Assembly: GCA_013003325.1 (NCBI GenBank)
Contig: JABDJU010000245.1
Span: forward strand, 1-30,273
Origin: Acidimicrobiales bacterium
GTDB lineage: Bacteria; Actinomycetota; Acidimicrobiia; Acidimicrobiales; SZUA-35
Reading direction: 5' to 3'
Length of the DNA stretch: 30,273 bases
The notes under the pieces were generated by a model, which searched no databases, was not told where the DNA came from, and saw only the letters and a program-made list of their open reading frames with translations. Below, piece by piece: positions 8,061-15,783 of the stretch (the stretch's first letter is position 1; the number at the start of each line of letters is the position of its first letter). Both the position numbers and the translations under genes were made by a program.

Positions 8061-8942
8061 CTACTTCCTGGCGATGATCGAACGGGGCGTGCCGGTCAGA
8101 TCCGATCGCACCTCAACCTCGGTGAATCCGCTCCTCCGGGCCTGGGCCGCAACCGCATCGGTTTGGGCCGGGGCCATCTCGAGCACGACCGAGCCCGAAG
8201 CACGCAGCCACCCTGCGGCCTGGTCCACCACCACCATCAGGTCGCGGGTTCCGTCCGACCCCGACCGGAGTGCGCCCCTCGGTTCCCAGCGATCGACAAC
8301 CTCGGGAAGCTGTTCGTCGTCTCCCACGTATGGGGGGTTGGACACGATCACTGCGATCGTGCCCCGCAGCTCGCCGGGGACGGCTTCGAACCAGCTGCCG
8401 TGTGCTACCGACACCCGTGAGGCCGCCTGCCCGATGCCGGCGAGGTTGGCGCGGGCCACACTCAGCGCATCTTCGGACACGTCGGTGAGCAAAACCGTCG
8501 ACGTCGCGACCTCGGTGGCGACGCTCAAACCGATCGCCCCGCTGCCGGTTCCCAGGTCGATCACCGTCGGGGCATCGAACCGCTCGGCCTCTCCGATCGC
8601 CCATCCGGCAACCTCCTCGGTCTCGGGACGGGGGATGAGCACGCGACGGTCGACCATCAGGTCGAGCGTGCGGAACGACCACCGGCCCACGACGTACTGG
8701 AGCGGCTCGCCGGCGAGGCGGCGATCGACCATCGCATCGAGGCGAGCAACACCTCGGATCGTTGCCGGGTCGCTCAGATGGACAGCGAGATCAGCGCCAT
8801 CCCAGCCTGATGCTTCCTCCACGATTCGGCGGGCAGAAATCTCCGCGTCGTCGACGCCGGCCTCGGTCAGACGGGCGACGGTCTCGGCCAGTAGACCAGC
8901 CCACGGAACAGTGCCATCGGACAACACCGCTTCGTCGGACAT
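8061..8942 (-). CDS. prmC: release factor glutamine N5-methyltransferase
   Basis: 293 aa. PrmC (HemK) uses S-adenosylmethionine to methylate the glutamine of the GGQ motif in release factors, raising termination efficiency. Seen: the helical N-terminal RF-binding domain, IPRPETE (104-110), SAM motif I VIDLGTGSGAIGLSVA (G131-G135 region), an acidic ribose-binding segment LLTDVS, and the catalytic NPPY at 202-205. ATG 8942 overlaps the prfA stop (TGATG), so translation is coupled to its substrate's gene; a GTG at 8945 is the alternative start. The prfA-prmC pair is the normal bacterial arrangement. Confidence 0.95.
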   Translation of the reverse strand: MSDEAVLSDGTVPWAGLLAETVARLTEAGVDDAEISARRIVEEASGWDGADLAVHLSDPATIRGVARLDAMVDRRLAGEPLQYVVGRWSFRTLDLMVDRRVLIPRPETEEVAGWAIGEAERFDAPTVIDLGTGSGAIGLSVATEVATSTVLLTDVSEDALSVARANLAGIGQAASRVSVAHGSWFEAVPGELRGTIAVIVSNPPYVGDDEQLPEVVDRWEPRGALRSGSDGTRDLMVVVDQAAGWLRASGSVVLEMAPAQTDAVAAQARRSGFTEVEVRSDLTGTPRSIIARK

Positions 8943-10006
8943 CACTGCTCGTCGGCCAGCTGACGCGCCCTCTCGTCGAGGATCAGGGCGTCACTGACCG
9001 GTGCAAGTTCCCCGGCGAGCACCTTGTCGAGCTGATGCAGGGTGAGCCCGATCCGGTGATCGGTGACCCGGTTTTCCTTGAAGTTGTACGTACGGATCTT
9101 TTCCGAGCGGCCCCCCGAACCGGTCTGGTCCTTGCGTTGGGCCGAGGCCTCCGCAGCCGCCTTGTCCTGCTCCAGCTGGAGCAGGCGGGAACGCAGGACG
9201 GCCATGGCCCGCAGTCGGTTCTGCAGCTGGCTCTTCTCGTCCTGCATGGAGACCACCAAGCCCGAAGGATGGTGGGTGATGCGAATCGCCGACTCGGTCT
9301 TGTTGACATGCTGGCCGCCGGCGCCGCTGGCCCGGAAAGTATCCACCTGGATGTCGCCGGGATCGATGTCGACATCGACTTCGTCGGCCTCGGGCAGCAC
9401 CGTGAGGGTGGCCGACGACGTGTGCACACGACCCTGCGATTCGGTGACCGGTACCCGTTGCACCCGGTGCACGCCGGCCTCGAACTTCATCCGAGGCCAC
9501 ACTTCCTCGCCGGCCAGGCGGAAGGTGATGTCGGTGAAGCCTCCCATGTCGGATGGCTGGCTGCTGAGCACTTCGAGCTTCCAGCCTTTGTTGGAGGCAT
9601 AGGCCTGATACATCTCGAACAGGTCGCGGGCGAACAGGTTCGCCTCTTCCCCGCCCTCGGCGCCCCGGATCTCCATGATCACGTTGCGACCTGCGTTGGG
9701 GTCGGGCGGCAGGAGCAGCAGCCGAAACTCCTGCTCGAGCCGTTCGATGTCGTCGTTGGCCTCGTTGATCTCGGTACGAAGCTCCTCGCGGTCGTCGCCC
9801 TCGGCATCGGTGAACATCTCCTGGGCCACTTCGAGATCCTCGGCCCGGCTGCGCAAAGCAAGCCCGACCTCGACGACCTTGGTCAGTTCGGAGTACCGCC
9901 GCGACATTTGGATGAACCGCTTCTGGTCACCGACGATCGAGGGGTCGGCCAGGCGCGCTTCGACCTCGGCATGTTCGGAGAGCAATGTGTCCAGGCGGTC
10001 GAGCAC
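8942..10006 (-). CDS. prfA: peptide chain release factor 1
   Basis: 354 aa from GTG 10006. RF1 reads UAA and UAG on the ribosome and triggers peptide release. Seen: codon-recognition tripeptide PVT at 186-188 in HRVQRVPVTE (RF1 class, not the RF2 SPF), and the catalytic GGQ at 230-232 in RASGAGGQHVNKTES. The C-terminal segment GRSEKIRTYNF and RVTDHRIGLTLHQLD are family hallmarks. The frame extends ten codons to GTG 10036, but a TACTCT hexamer exactly 6 nt before GTG 10006 and the family N-terminus (LDRLDTLLSEHAEVE) favour 10006. It ends by overlapping prmC. Confidence 0.95.
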   Translation of the reverse strand: MLDRLDTLLSEHAEVEARLADPSIVGDQKRFIQMSRRYSELTKVVEVGLALRSRAEDLEVAQEMFTDAEGDDREELRTEINEANDDIERLEQEFRLLLLPPDPNAGRNVIMEIRGAEGGEEANLFARDLFEMYQAYASNKGWKLEVLSSQPSDMGGFTDITFRLAGEEVWPRMKFEAGVHRVQRVPVTESQGRVHTSSATLTVLPEADEVDVDIDPGDIQVDTFRASGAGGQHVNKTESAIRITHHPSGLVVSMQDEKSQLQNRLRAMAVLRSRLLQLEQDKAAAEASAQRKDQTGSGGRSEKIRTYNFKENRVTDHRIGLTLHQLDKVLAGELAPVSDALILDERARQLADEQ

Positions 10007-10012
10007 CCGACC

Positions 10013-10018
10013 AGAGTA
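10013..10018 (-). promoter_or_regulatory. -10 element of prfA
   Basis: TACTCT on the minus strand followed by 6 nt and GTG 10006. This decides the start: the in-frame GTG 10036 would lie upstream of the inferred transcription start. Confidence 0.55.
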
Positions 10019-10063
10019 GGGCCCGGACGGCGCCACACCTGCTAGGGGTCCGGATTGTCAAGC

Positions 10064-10079
10064 CGCCCTCAATAGGGCG
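10064..10079 (-). terminator. hairpin after the unrecognised gene
   Basis: Arms CGCCCT and AGGGCG (6 bp) close a 4-nt loop and span the stop codon of the upstream minus-strand gene (TGA at 10071-10069). No U-tract follows. It separates that gene from the prfA promoter and may limit read-through. Confidence 0.35.
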
Positions 10080-10998
10080 CGTCGACCGCAACGATCTCGA
10101 TTCCGGCCGCCGCCGCGATCGAGGCGGTGGCAGGAAACGCATCGCGACGGCTGGTGACGATGACGGTTCGTTCCGGGTCGTGACGGCGGCGGTAGTCGGT
10201 GGCAAGGGGCACGACGTCGGGGTCGATTCCGGCGCTGAACACATACACCGTGTTGGCTGTCGAATCGAGGGAAGCGGCGGGCTCGGGTCCCAGTTGCAGT
10301 ACCCGTTCGCCGAGGGGAGGCAGCAAGTCGAGCCGCTCGGCCCCGACGGCCGAGGGGTTGTCGGCCAGCGCCGAACGCAGCCAGCGCTGGCGAGCCCGCC
10401 GGTTCAACGGATGGCTCGACGCACCCTGGGCTCGGATAGCGCTGACCATCTCGGCAGCCTTGCGAAGCGACTCGGCTGGGTCGGTGTTCACGTGTACATA
10501 GCCGTGCAATTCTCGGTCAGCTGTGCCCACCCCGATCTGCATCGTGCCGTCGCGATCGACGCGGGCGATTTCGAGCCCGTGCATCTCGGCGATCAGATAC
10601 CCGAAGTCGTCGACCGGCCGGGCGCCGACCGATCGGATCAGATCGGCGCGACCGAGGGCGGCGTCGGTCAGCTCGGGAATGGGATCGAGCTCCTCCGGAG
10701 TGGTCTCGACCAGGGTTGTGCCCTCGATCGTGTAGATGTTCACACCGGGGAAGTGGGTGGCCTGCCGAGCCAATGTTCCAGCGCGATCGGGTGGCGCAAT
10801 TACCACGACCTCTCGGGTTTCCCGACGGGCCCAGATCAGCACGCTGCCCAGGCCAAACTCGCGTTCGTCGTTGCCGTCATCGTCGGAACGCTGAGGCAGT
10901 AACAGCCCCACCCGTTCGGCGTTGCCGGCGGCGGCGGCGAACCCGCAGCTGACCGGCTCGGGTTCGAAGCCGAAACGGTTCCTGAGGACGGCCGCCAA
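10069..10998 (-). CDS. unrecognised protein between rpmE and prfA
   Basis: About 309 aa from TTG 10998. I do not recognise a family. It looks soluble and alpha/beta: strands such as VLIWARRETREVVVIAPP and VNIYTIEG, a DFGYLIAEMHGLEIARVDRDG hairpin-like region, and a C-terminal part VYVFSAGIDPDVV then RTVIVTSRRDAFP and IEIVAVDAPY. No signal peptide, transmembrane segment or nucleotide-binding loop is evident. The start is odd. No ATG or GTG precedes residue 30, and an in-frame TAG closes the frame just upstream of 11040. The choices are TTG 10998 or a CTG at 11040 that would overlap the rpmE stop (CTGA) and add a plausible N-terminus, MSTQTPPPHLAASV. Position among rho, rpmE and prfA suggests a housekeeping or translation-linked role, which is inference only. 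Confidence 0.75.
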   Translation of the reverse strand: MAAVLRNRFGFEPEPVSCGFAAAAGNAERVGLLLPQRSDDDGNDEREFGLGSVLIWARRETREVVVIAPPDRAGTLARQATHFPGVNIYTIEGTTLVETTPEELDPIPELTDAALGRADLIRSVGARPVDDFGYLIAEMHGLEIARVDRDGTMQIGVGTADRELHGYVHVNTDPAESLRKAAEMVSAIRAQGASSHPLNRRARQRWLRSALADNPSAVGAERLDLLPPLGERVLQLGPEPAASLDSTANTVYVFSAGIDPDVVPLATDYRRRHDPERTVIVTSRRDAFPATASIAAAAGIEIVAVDAPY

Positions 10999-11036
10999 GA
11001 CGCTGGCGGCGAGGTGCGGCGGTGGGGTTTGGGTGC

Positions 11037-11291
11037 TCAGCTCTTCTTGCGGCTACCGAAGCGGCGCTCGAAGCGCTCGACACGACCGGCGGTGTCGACA
11101 ATCTTCATGGTGCCGGTGAAGAACGGGTGGCTGGCCGAGGATATCTCCACCTTGTAGAGGGGGTAGGTGTTGCCGTCGCTCCACTCGATCGTCTCGTCGG
11201 TCTCGATGGTCGACCGGGTGAGGAAGCTGAAGTCGGCCGAGGAGTCCTGGAAGACGACGGGCCGGTACTCGGGGTGGATTCCTGACTTCAT
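11037..11291 (-). CDS. rpmE2: 50S ribosomal protein L31 type B
   Basis: 84 aa from ATG 11291. The sequence MKSGIHPEYRPVVFQDSSA, then FLTRSTI, SHPFFTG and a basic tail ending GSRKKS, is the type-B (zinc-free) form of L31: it has no cysteines at all, so the CxxC zinc site of the C+ form is absent. L31 bridges the ribosomal subunits. The frame opens 11 codons earlier, but ATG 11291 is the family start and a TACCCT hexamer lies 10 nt upstream. It sits between rho and prfA, the place where many actinobacteria keep rpmE. Type-B copies are often Zur-regulated paralogues elsewhere; here it occupies the housekeeping slot. Confidence 0.93.
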   Translation of the reverse strand: MKSGIHPEYRPVVFQDSSADFSFLTRSTIETDETIEWSDGNTYPLYKVEISSASHPFFTGTMKIVDTAGRVERFERRFGSRKKS

Positions 11292-11301
11292 AAGACCGGC
11301 A

Positions 11302-11307
11302 AGGGTA
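11302..11307 (-). promoter_or_regulatory. -10 element of rpmE
   Basis: TACCCT on the minus strand, 10 nt before ATG 11291, predicting a leader of only a few nucleotides. No zinc-box (Zur) palindrome is apparent around it. Confidence 0.4.
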
Positions 11308-11378
11308 GCGGCGGATTCGACCATTCGGCTACTTGCCCAGCCCTCACCTAGCCGCTCCCGGCTGTGGGGCGCAGCGAG

Positions 11379-12965
11379 CTAGGAGGCGCCGAGCAACGCC
11401 GCGGTGGACGGGGTGGCCTCGAGCCTGTCGAGCAGCGACTTCATGGTGTCGACGGTGTCGTCCTTGCGTACCGAGCCGAGGAACGAATCGACCAGGGCCG
11501 CCTCGTCGGCATCGAAGAGGTGATCCCGTGCCCGAGTGAACGAACGGTCCGGGTCGATCGCCGGGGAGACGCCGCGATCGGCAAGATGTCGCGAGAGGTG
11601 GATCTCCGACGTAGCGGTTCCCCGGAACTCGTCGAGGATGAGGTCGTCGACCGGCGAACCTGTCTCGCTTCTGACCGTGGCCACCATCGTGAGCGACCCG
11701 CCCTCTTCGAGGGCTCGGGCGGCGCCGAAGAAACGTTTGCACGGGTAGATGGCCGACGCGTCGACCCCGCCGGCCAGCAACCTGCCTCCCGCCGACGCCG
11801 TGAGGTTGTAGGCCCTCATGAGCGGGGTGAGCCCATCGACGAGCATGATGACGTCTTCGCCCTCCTCGACCATTCGCTTGGCCCGTTCGACCGCCATCTC
11901 GGCGACGGCGACCTGCTCCTCTGGCGGGCGGTCGAAGCCGGATGCGATCACCTCGCCAGCCTCGAGACGGCGGGTCAGAGCGGTGATCTCCTCGGGTCGC
12001 TCATCGAGCAGCATCACGATCAGGCGCATGTCGGCATGATTGGCCTCGATCGACTCGGCGATCTCACAAAGAAGCGTCGATGCGCCGGTTTCGGGTGGTG
12101 CAACGATCAGGCTGCGCTGCCCCTTGCCCAACGGCACCAGCAAGTCGAGCAGACGACCGGTGTTGCTCCCCTCCCTCTCCAGCGGCAAGGCTTCGGTCGG
12201 AAACACCGGGGTTTGCTTTTCGAACCGGGGACGGTTCACCGCGAGTTTCGGATCCTTGTCGTTGATCAGTTCGAGGGAGTGCAGTGCTGCGTTTCGTTCG
12301 TTTCTCGATGCGGGTCGGGCGGTTCCGGCCACATAGTCGCCCTTGCGGAGCCCGTGGACCCGCACGGTTTTGAGCGGCACGTACACATCCTCGGGCGACG
12401 GCAGGGCGCCATCGACCCTCAGGAACCCGTACCCCTCATCTCTGAGATCGAGATTTCCGCCGATCGCCTGCGGCTCGACCTGTACGTTCTCCTCGTCACG
12501 ATCGCGCCCCCGGCCCCGGCGTCGTCGGCGCCGGTTGCCCTGGTCCTCGTCGTCGTTCGACTCGGTCTTCACGTTGCCGTCGTCTTTTTGGGGTTCGGCC
12601 CGATTCGGGTCTTCCCCGGTTCCGTCGTCGGATTTCTGGGCCGGTCGTTGTTGTCGTCCCCCGGACCCCTGGGCCTTGCCACGGGCCTCGTTCCCGTCGC
12701 TTTCGGACTCGCTGGCCGAGCCGGCGGCCTGACCAGATGCCTCCTCCGATGAGTTCTCGTCCTCGGCTGGCGACGGGTTGGTTTCACTCGGTCCGCTGGC
12801 TGCGCCGCCGTTCGCGTCGGCGCCGGTGAGTTCGAGCACCATGTTGATCAGGTCGTCCTTTTTGGCGCGGCTGGATGGCTTCCCGCCGAGCGCGGTGATG
12901 ATGGTCTGTAGTTCGCTGCGGTCCTTCTTCTGAAGGTCGGCGCGGCCGGGCGTGGCATCACTCAC
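11379..12965 (-). CDS. rho: transcription termination factor Rho, degenerate Walker A
   Basis: 528 aa. Order: SAP-like Rho_N helices (~15-48); an acidic Ser/Asn/Gly/Gln-rich insert (~50-143) of the kind found in actinobacterial Rho; an Arg cluster (145-156); the cold-shock RNA-binding domain with EGYGFLR and DVYVPLKTVR (~168-235); the RecA-type ATPase (~245-528). The Walker A loop is altered: E. coli APPKAGKT is APPETGAS here, so both lysines are replaced (E292, A295). The residue after Walker B is also changed (SITR to GLTP, P381), as is the R-loop DTGSK (to ETGSP, P438). Retained are E322 in LDERPEE, Walker B D377, the Q-loop GGVDASAI and arginines of DRSFTR (R474, R478). GTG 12965 has a GGAGAG ribosome site 8 nt upstream, unlike its leaderless neighbours. 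Fold conservation says Rho; ATPase competence is doubtful. Confidence 0.9.
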   Translation of the reverse strand: MSDATPGRADLQKKDRSELQTIITALGGKPSSRAKKDDLINMVLELTGADANGGAASGPSETNPSPAEDENSSEEASGQAAGSASESESDGNEARGKAQGSGGRQQRPAQKSDDGTGEDPNRAEPQKDDGNVKTESNDDEDQGNRRRRRRGRGRDRDEENVQVEPQAIGGNLDLRDEGYGFLRVDGALPSPEDVYVPLKTVRVHGLRKGDYVAGTARPASRNERNAALHSLELINDKDPKLAVNRPRFEKQTPVFPTEALPLEREGSNTGRLLDLLVPLGKGQRSLIVAPPETGASTLLCEIAESIEANHADMRLIVMLLDERPEEITALTRRLEAGEVIASGFDRPPEEQVAVAEMAVERAKRMVEEGEDVIMLVDGLTPLMRAYNLTASAGGRLLAGGVDASAIYPCKRFFGAARALEEGGSLTMVATVRSETGSPVDDLILDEFRGTATSEIHLSRHLADRGVSPAIDPDRSFTRARDHLFDADEAALVDSFLGSVRKDDTVDTMKSLLDRLEATPSTAALLGAS

Positions 12966-12973
12966 TGTGTAAC

Positions 12974-12979
12974 TCTCCG
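12974..12979 (-). promoter_or_regulatory. Shine-Dalgarno of rho
   Basis: GGAGAG on the minus strand, 8 nt before GTG 12965. It stands out because most genes here lack such a site. The 79-bp gap to thrC should hold the rho promoter and leader; I see no convincing -35/-10 pair. Confidence 0.5.
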
Positions 12980-13044
12980 GTTCTCGTGCAAAGAAGCATT
13001 GATTCGAGCGTTCGGCGAGGGTGTGAAGCGCTGGAGTTGCGCCG

Positions 13045-14439
13045 TCAGTCCCCGTCGTCTGTGTCGGACTGTAGCGGGAGATAGGCGCGAACTGCGTCGA
13101 GGCTGGCCGGAATCACATCGAAGCGCTCGGGGAGCTCCATCACGTTCCCAGCCCGCTCCGGAAGCGGAACCACCTCGCCGGTCGCTTCTTTGACGGCGTC
13201 AGCGAACTTGGCGGGATCGGCGGTGCCCATCACGATCAAGGGAGTTCCCGCTCGGTGCAGTTCGCGACCGACGGCCATTCCCACCGCGGTGTGGGGATCG
13301 ATCAACGTGCCATGTTCGTGGTAGACGCGCTTCATCTCCACGAGCGTGCCGTCGTCGTCGAGCCGGCCGCCTTCGAACTCGGAGCGGATACGAGCCATCC
13401 ACGCCGAATCCACGCGGGCGGCACCGGTCGATCTGAACCGGGCCAGAAGATCTTCGACGCCGGCGGCGTCGCCCCCGCTGGCTTCGAATAGCAGTCGCTC
13501 GAAGTTACTGGAGATCTGAATGTCCATGCTCGGACTCAGCGAGGGAATGACCTCCTCGGCGGTGAGCGATCCGGTCTCCATCACACGCGTCAACACGTCG
13601 TTGCGGTTCGATGCCACGATGAGCTGCTCGATCGGCAGACCCATACGTTTCGCATACCAGGCCGACAGGACGTTGCCGAAGTTGCCGGTGGGGACGCTGA
13701 AGCTGACCCTGCGCCCAGGGGCGACCCTGAGGGCGGCGCTCACGTAGTAGGCGGTCTGGGCCATCACTCGGGCCCAGTTGATGCTGTTCACCGCGGCGAG
13801 GGCGGCCCGGCGGCGCAGGTCCTCATCGCCGAATGCGGCCTTGACCAGATCCTGGCAGTCGTCGAAGGTGCCTTGGACGGCCAGGTTGGTGACGTTGGGC
13901 GCGTCGACAGTTGTCATCTGTCGCCGTTGCACGTCGCTGACGCGGCCTTCGGGATGGAGGATCACAACGTGGATTCGGTCTCGGTTGGCCAGTGCGTGGA
14001 TCGCAGCAGAGCCCGTGTCGCCCGAGGTGGCACCGATCACGGTGACCCGCTGATCCAGCTGCTCGAGCTGGTGATCGAGCAAGCGGCCCAGAAGCTGGAG
14101 GGCGAAGTCTTTGAACGCCAGCGTCGGACCATACGACAGGTCGCAGAGCCATTCGTCGGCGCCCAGTTCGAAGAGCGGGGCAACGTCGGGGTGGGAGAAC
14201 ACGGTGTAGGTGTCTTCGACCATCGCCGCGAACCGATCCCGTTCGATCGAGCCTTCCACGAAGGGCCACATCACGGTGGTGGCGAGTTCGTGGTAGGGCA
14301 TCGCGGCATCGAGGGACGGATCGAGCTCTGGGATCTGGGTCGGGACATACAGCCCGCCGTCGGATGCCAGCCCGGCGAGAAGCGCGTCGCCGAAGGCCAG
14401 CTCGGGCGCTCGACCGCGGGTTGATCGGTAGGTGATCAC
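13045..14439 (-). CDS. thrC: threonine synthase, long form
   Basis: 464 aa from GTG 14439. This PLP enzyme converts O-phosphohomoserine to threonine. Seen: N-terminal MITYRSTRGRAPELAFGDAL typical of the long E. coli/yeast-like class, the cofactor lysine K110 in SYGPTLAFKDFALQLLG, GATSGDTGSAAIHAL (136-150), and the glycine-rich PTGNFGNVLSAWYAKRMGLP. Mycobacterial ThrC, as I recall, is a shorter (~360 aa) type, so this gene differs from that relative despite the shared gene order. It begins 10 nt after the hom stop. TAGGCA, formed partly by that stop codon, lies 7 nt before the GTG, but the match to the -10 pattern is incomplete, so coupling to hom is more likely. No thrB follows; rho comes next. 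Confidence 0.95.
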   Translation of the reverse strand: MITYRSTRGRAPELAFGDALLAGLASDGGLYVPTQIPELDPSLDAAMPYHELATTVMWPFVEGSIERDRFAAMVEDTYTVFSHPDVAPLFELGADEWLCDLSYGPTLAFKDFALQLLGRLLDHQLEQLDQRVTVIGATSGDTGSAAIHALANRDRIHVVILHPEGRVSDVQRRQMTTVDAPNVTNLAVQGTFDDCQDLVKAAFGDEDLRRRAALAAVNSINWARVMAQTAYYVSAALRVAPGRRVSFSVPTGNFGNVLSAWYAKRMGLPIEQLIVASNRNDVLTRVMETGSLTAEEVIPSLSPSMDIQISSNFERLLFEASGGDAAGVEDLLARFRSTGAARVDSAWMARIRSEFEGGRLDDDGTLVEMKRVYHEHGTLIDPHTAVGMAVGRELHRAGTPLIVMGTADPAKFADAVKEATGEVVPLPERAGNVMELPERFDVIPASLDAVRAYLPLQSDTDDGD

Positions 14440-14449
14440 GTTCGGTTGC

Positions 14450-15724
14450 CTACTCGCCGAGCACCCGGAGCACGCTGTCGATGGCCTTCACCACCGCAAG
14501 CTTGTCGAAGGCGGCCAGGGTCCGCCGGAGCTGTCGTTCGGGCGCCACGTGGGTGATGAAGATGAGCCGGGCCGTGCCGGCCTCTTCACCGGCGATGTCG
14601 TGCTGCTCCATCACCCGAACCGACACGTCGTTCTCGCCGAGTGCCCCCGCTACTTGAGCCAGCACGCCGGGAGCGTCGGTCACCTGGAGGTTCACACAGA
14701 ACGCGCTGGGAAGGTCGTCGATCGGTTTGATCGGCAGCCGCTGGGCCAGCGGCATCGGACGGTGACCGCCGCGCCTGAGAGCGGCGGCGGCGTCGAGCAC
14801 ATCGCCCAGAACGGCCGACGCGGTGGGTTCGCCACCGGCCCCGCGTCCGTAGAACATCAACTCGCCGGAGGAGTCACCCTCTACGAAGACCGCGTTGAAG
14901 CTCTCGCGGACACTGGCCAGGGGATGGCTGTCTGGGACCATGGCCGGATGGACACGGACGCCGATCGAGGGCCCGTCGCCGTTGGCGTCGAACTGCTCGG
15001 CGATGGCCAGCAACTTGATCTGATAGCCGAGCCGGTTGGCGAAATCGATGTCGGTGCTGGTGATGTTGGAGATTCCCTCGTGGAAGACATCGCCGGCCAC
15101 GACATCGGCGCCGAATGCGATCGACGCCATGATCGCGGCTTTGGCCCCCGCATCGAATCCTTCGACGTCGGCGGTTGGGTCGCGTTCGGCGAATCCCAGG
15201 TGCTGAGCCTCGGCCAAGGCATCGCCGTAGGACGCTCCCTCCTCGGTCATCTTGGTCAGGATGTAGTTGGTCGTCCCGTTCACGATGCCGGCGATTCTGT
15301 GGATCGTTTCACCGCCGAGGCTGGCTCGCAGCGCCCGGATGATCGGAATCGCGCCGGCGACGGCGGCCTCGAACTGCAGATCAACGCCTTTGGCCTCGGC
15401 CAGGGCCAGCAGCTCGGCACCATAGTTGGCGATCAGTTCCTTGTTGGCCGTGGCCACGGGCTTGCCGGCCTCGAGTGCCTCGATGATCAGGGAGCGAGCC
15501 GGTTCGATGCCGCCGATGACCTCAACCACGATGTCGACGTCGGATCGGGCAACGACCGCGTGGGCGTCGGTGGTGAGCAGATCAGAACTCACCCCGGCCG
15601 AGCGGGCCTTGGTGGTGCTGCGCACGGCCACCTGACGGATCTCGAGGTCGGGCTGTGCGTCGATCAGACCGACCAAGGCACCGCCGACGGTTCCACATCC
15701 CAGCAGTCCAATTCCGAGCGTCAC
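14450..15724 (-). CDS. hom: homoserine dehydrogenase
   Basis: 424 aa from GTG 15724. It reduces aspartate semialdehyde to homoserine with NAD(P)H, the branch point toward threonine and methionine. Seen: Rossmann motif LGIGLLGCGTVGGALV (GxGxxG near residue 9), VATANKELIANYG with the catalytic-region lysine, GIVNGTTNYILTKM, and the substrate segment GFAERDPTADVEGFDAGAKA. A C-terminal ACT domain (~330-424, FCVNLQVTDAPGVLAQVAG) is the usual site of threonine feedback. TAGGCT 6 nt before GTG 15724 suggests a leaderless transcript. thrC follows closely; the gene on the other side encodes a secreted DUF4214 protein rather than lysA. Confidence 0.96.
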   Translation of the reverse strand: MTLGIGLLGCGTVGGALVGLIDAQPDLEIRQVAVRSTTKARSAGVSSDLLTTDAHAVVARSDVDIVVEVIGGIEPARSLIIEALEAGKPVATANKELIANYGAELLALAEAKGVDLQFEAAVAGAIPIIRALRASLGGETIHRIAGIVNGTTNYILTKMTEEGASYGDALAEAQHLGFAERDPTADVEGFDAGAKAAIMASIAFGADVVAGDVFHEGISNITSTDIDFANRLGYQIKLLAIAEQFDANGDGPSIGVRVHPAMVPDSHPLASVRESFNAVFVEGDSSGELMFYGRGAGGEPTASAVLGDVLDAAAALRRGGHRPMPLAQRLPIKPIDDLPSAFCVNLQVTDAPGVLAQVAGALGENDVSVRVMEQHDIAGEEAGTARLIFITHVAPERQLRRTLAAFDKLAVVKAIDSVLRVLGE

Positions 15725-15730
15725 CCGTTC

Positions 15731-15736
15731 AGCCTA
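15731..15736 (-). promoter_or_regulatory. -10 element of hom
   Basis: TAGGCT on the minus strand followed by 6 nt and GTG 15724. It lies immediately downstream of the hairpin at 15742-15763. Confidence 0.6.
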
Positions 15737-15741
15737 TTCGC

Positions 15742-15763
15742 CCCCGGTTTCGTTCGGCCGGGG
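15742..15763 (-). terminator. hairpin between DUF4214 gene and hom
   Basis: CCCCGG (15742-15747) pairs with CCGGGG (15758-15763) around a 10-nt loop. It follows the stop of the minus-strand DUF4214 gene and precedes the hom -10. No U-run follows, so factor-independent termination would be weak. Confidence 0.4.
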
Positions 15764-15783
15764 TTTCCTGGGATCCGGCCGAC

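Noticed and set aside
8762..10045. 427-codon plus-strand open frame opposite prfA and prmC
   Set aside because: Antisense shadow of prfA-prmC; the minus-strand frames carry GGQ and NPPY motifs.
10056..10061. Perfect TTGACA on the minus strand upstream of prfA
   Set aside because: No -10 hexamer lies 16-18 bp downstream; the TACTCT used for prfA is about 37 bp away.
11364..12752. 462-codon plus-strand open frame opposite rho
   Set aside because: Antisense shadow of rho with low-complexity composition and no family motif.
12999..13193. 64-codon plus-strand ORF between rho and thrC
   Set aside because: Mostly antisense to thrC, Arg/Ser-rich, no start signature.
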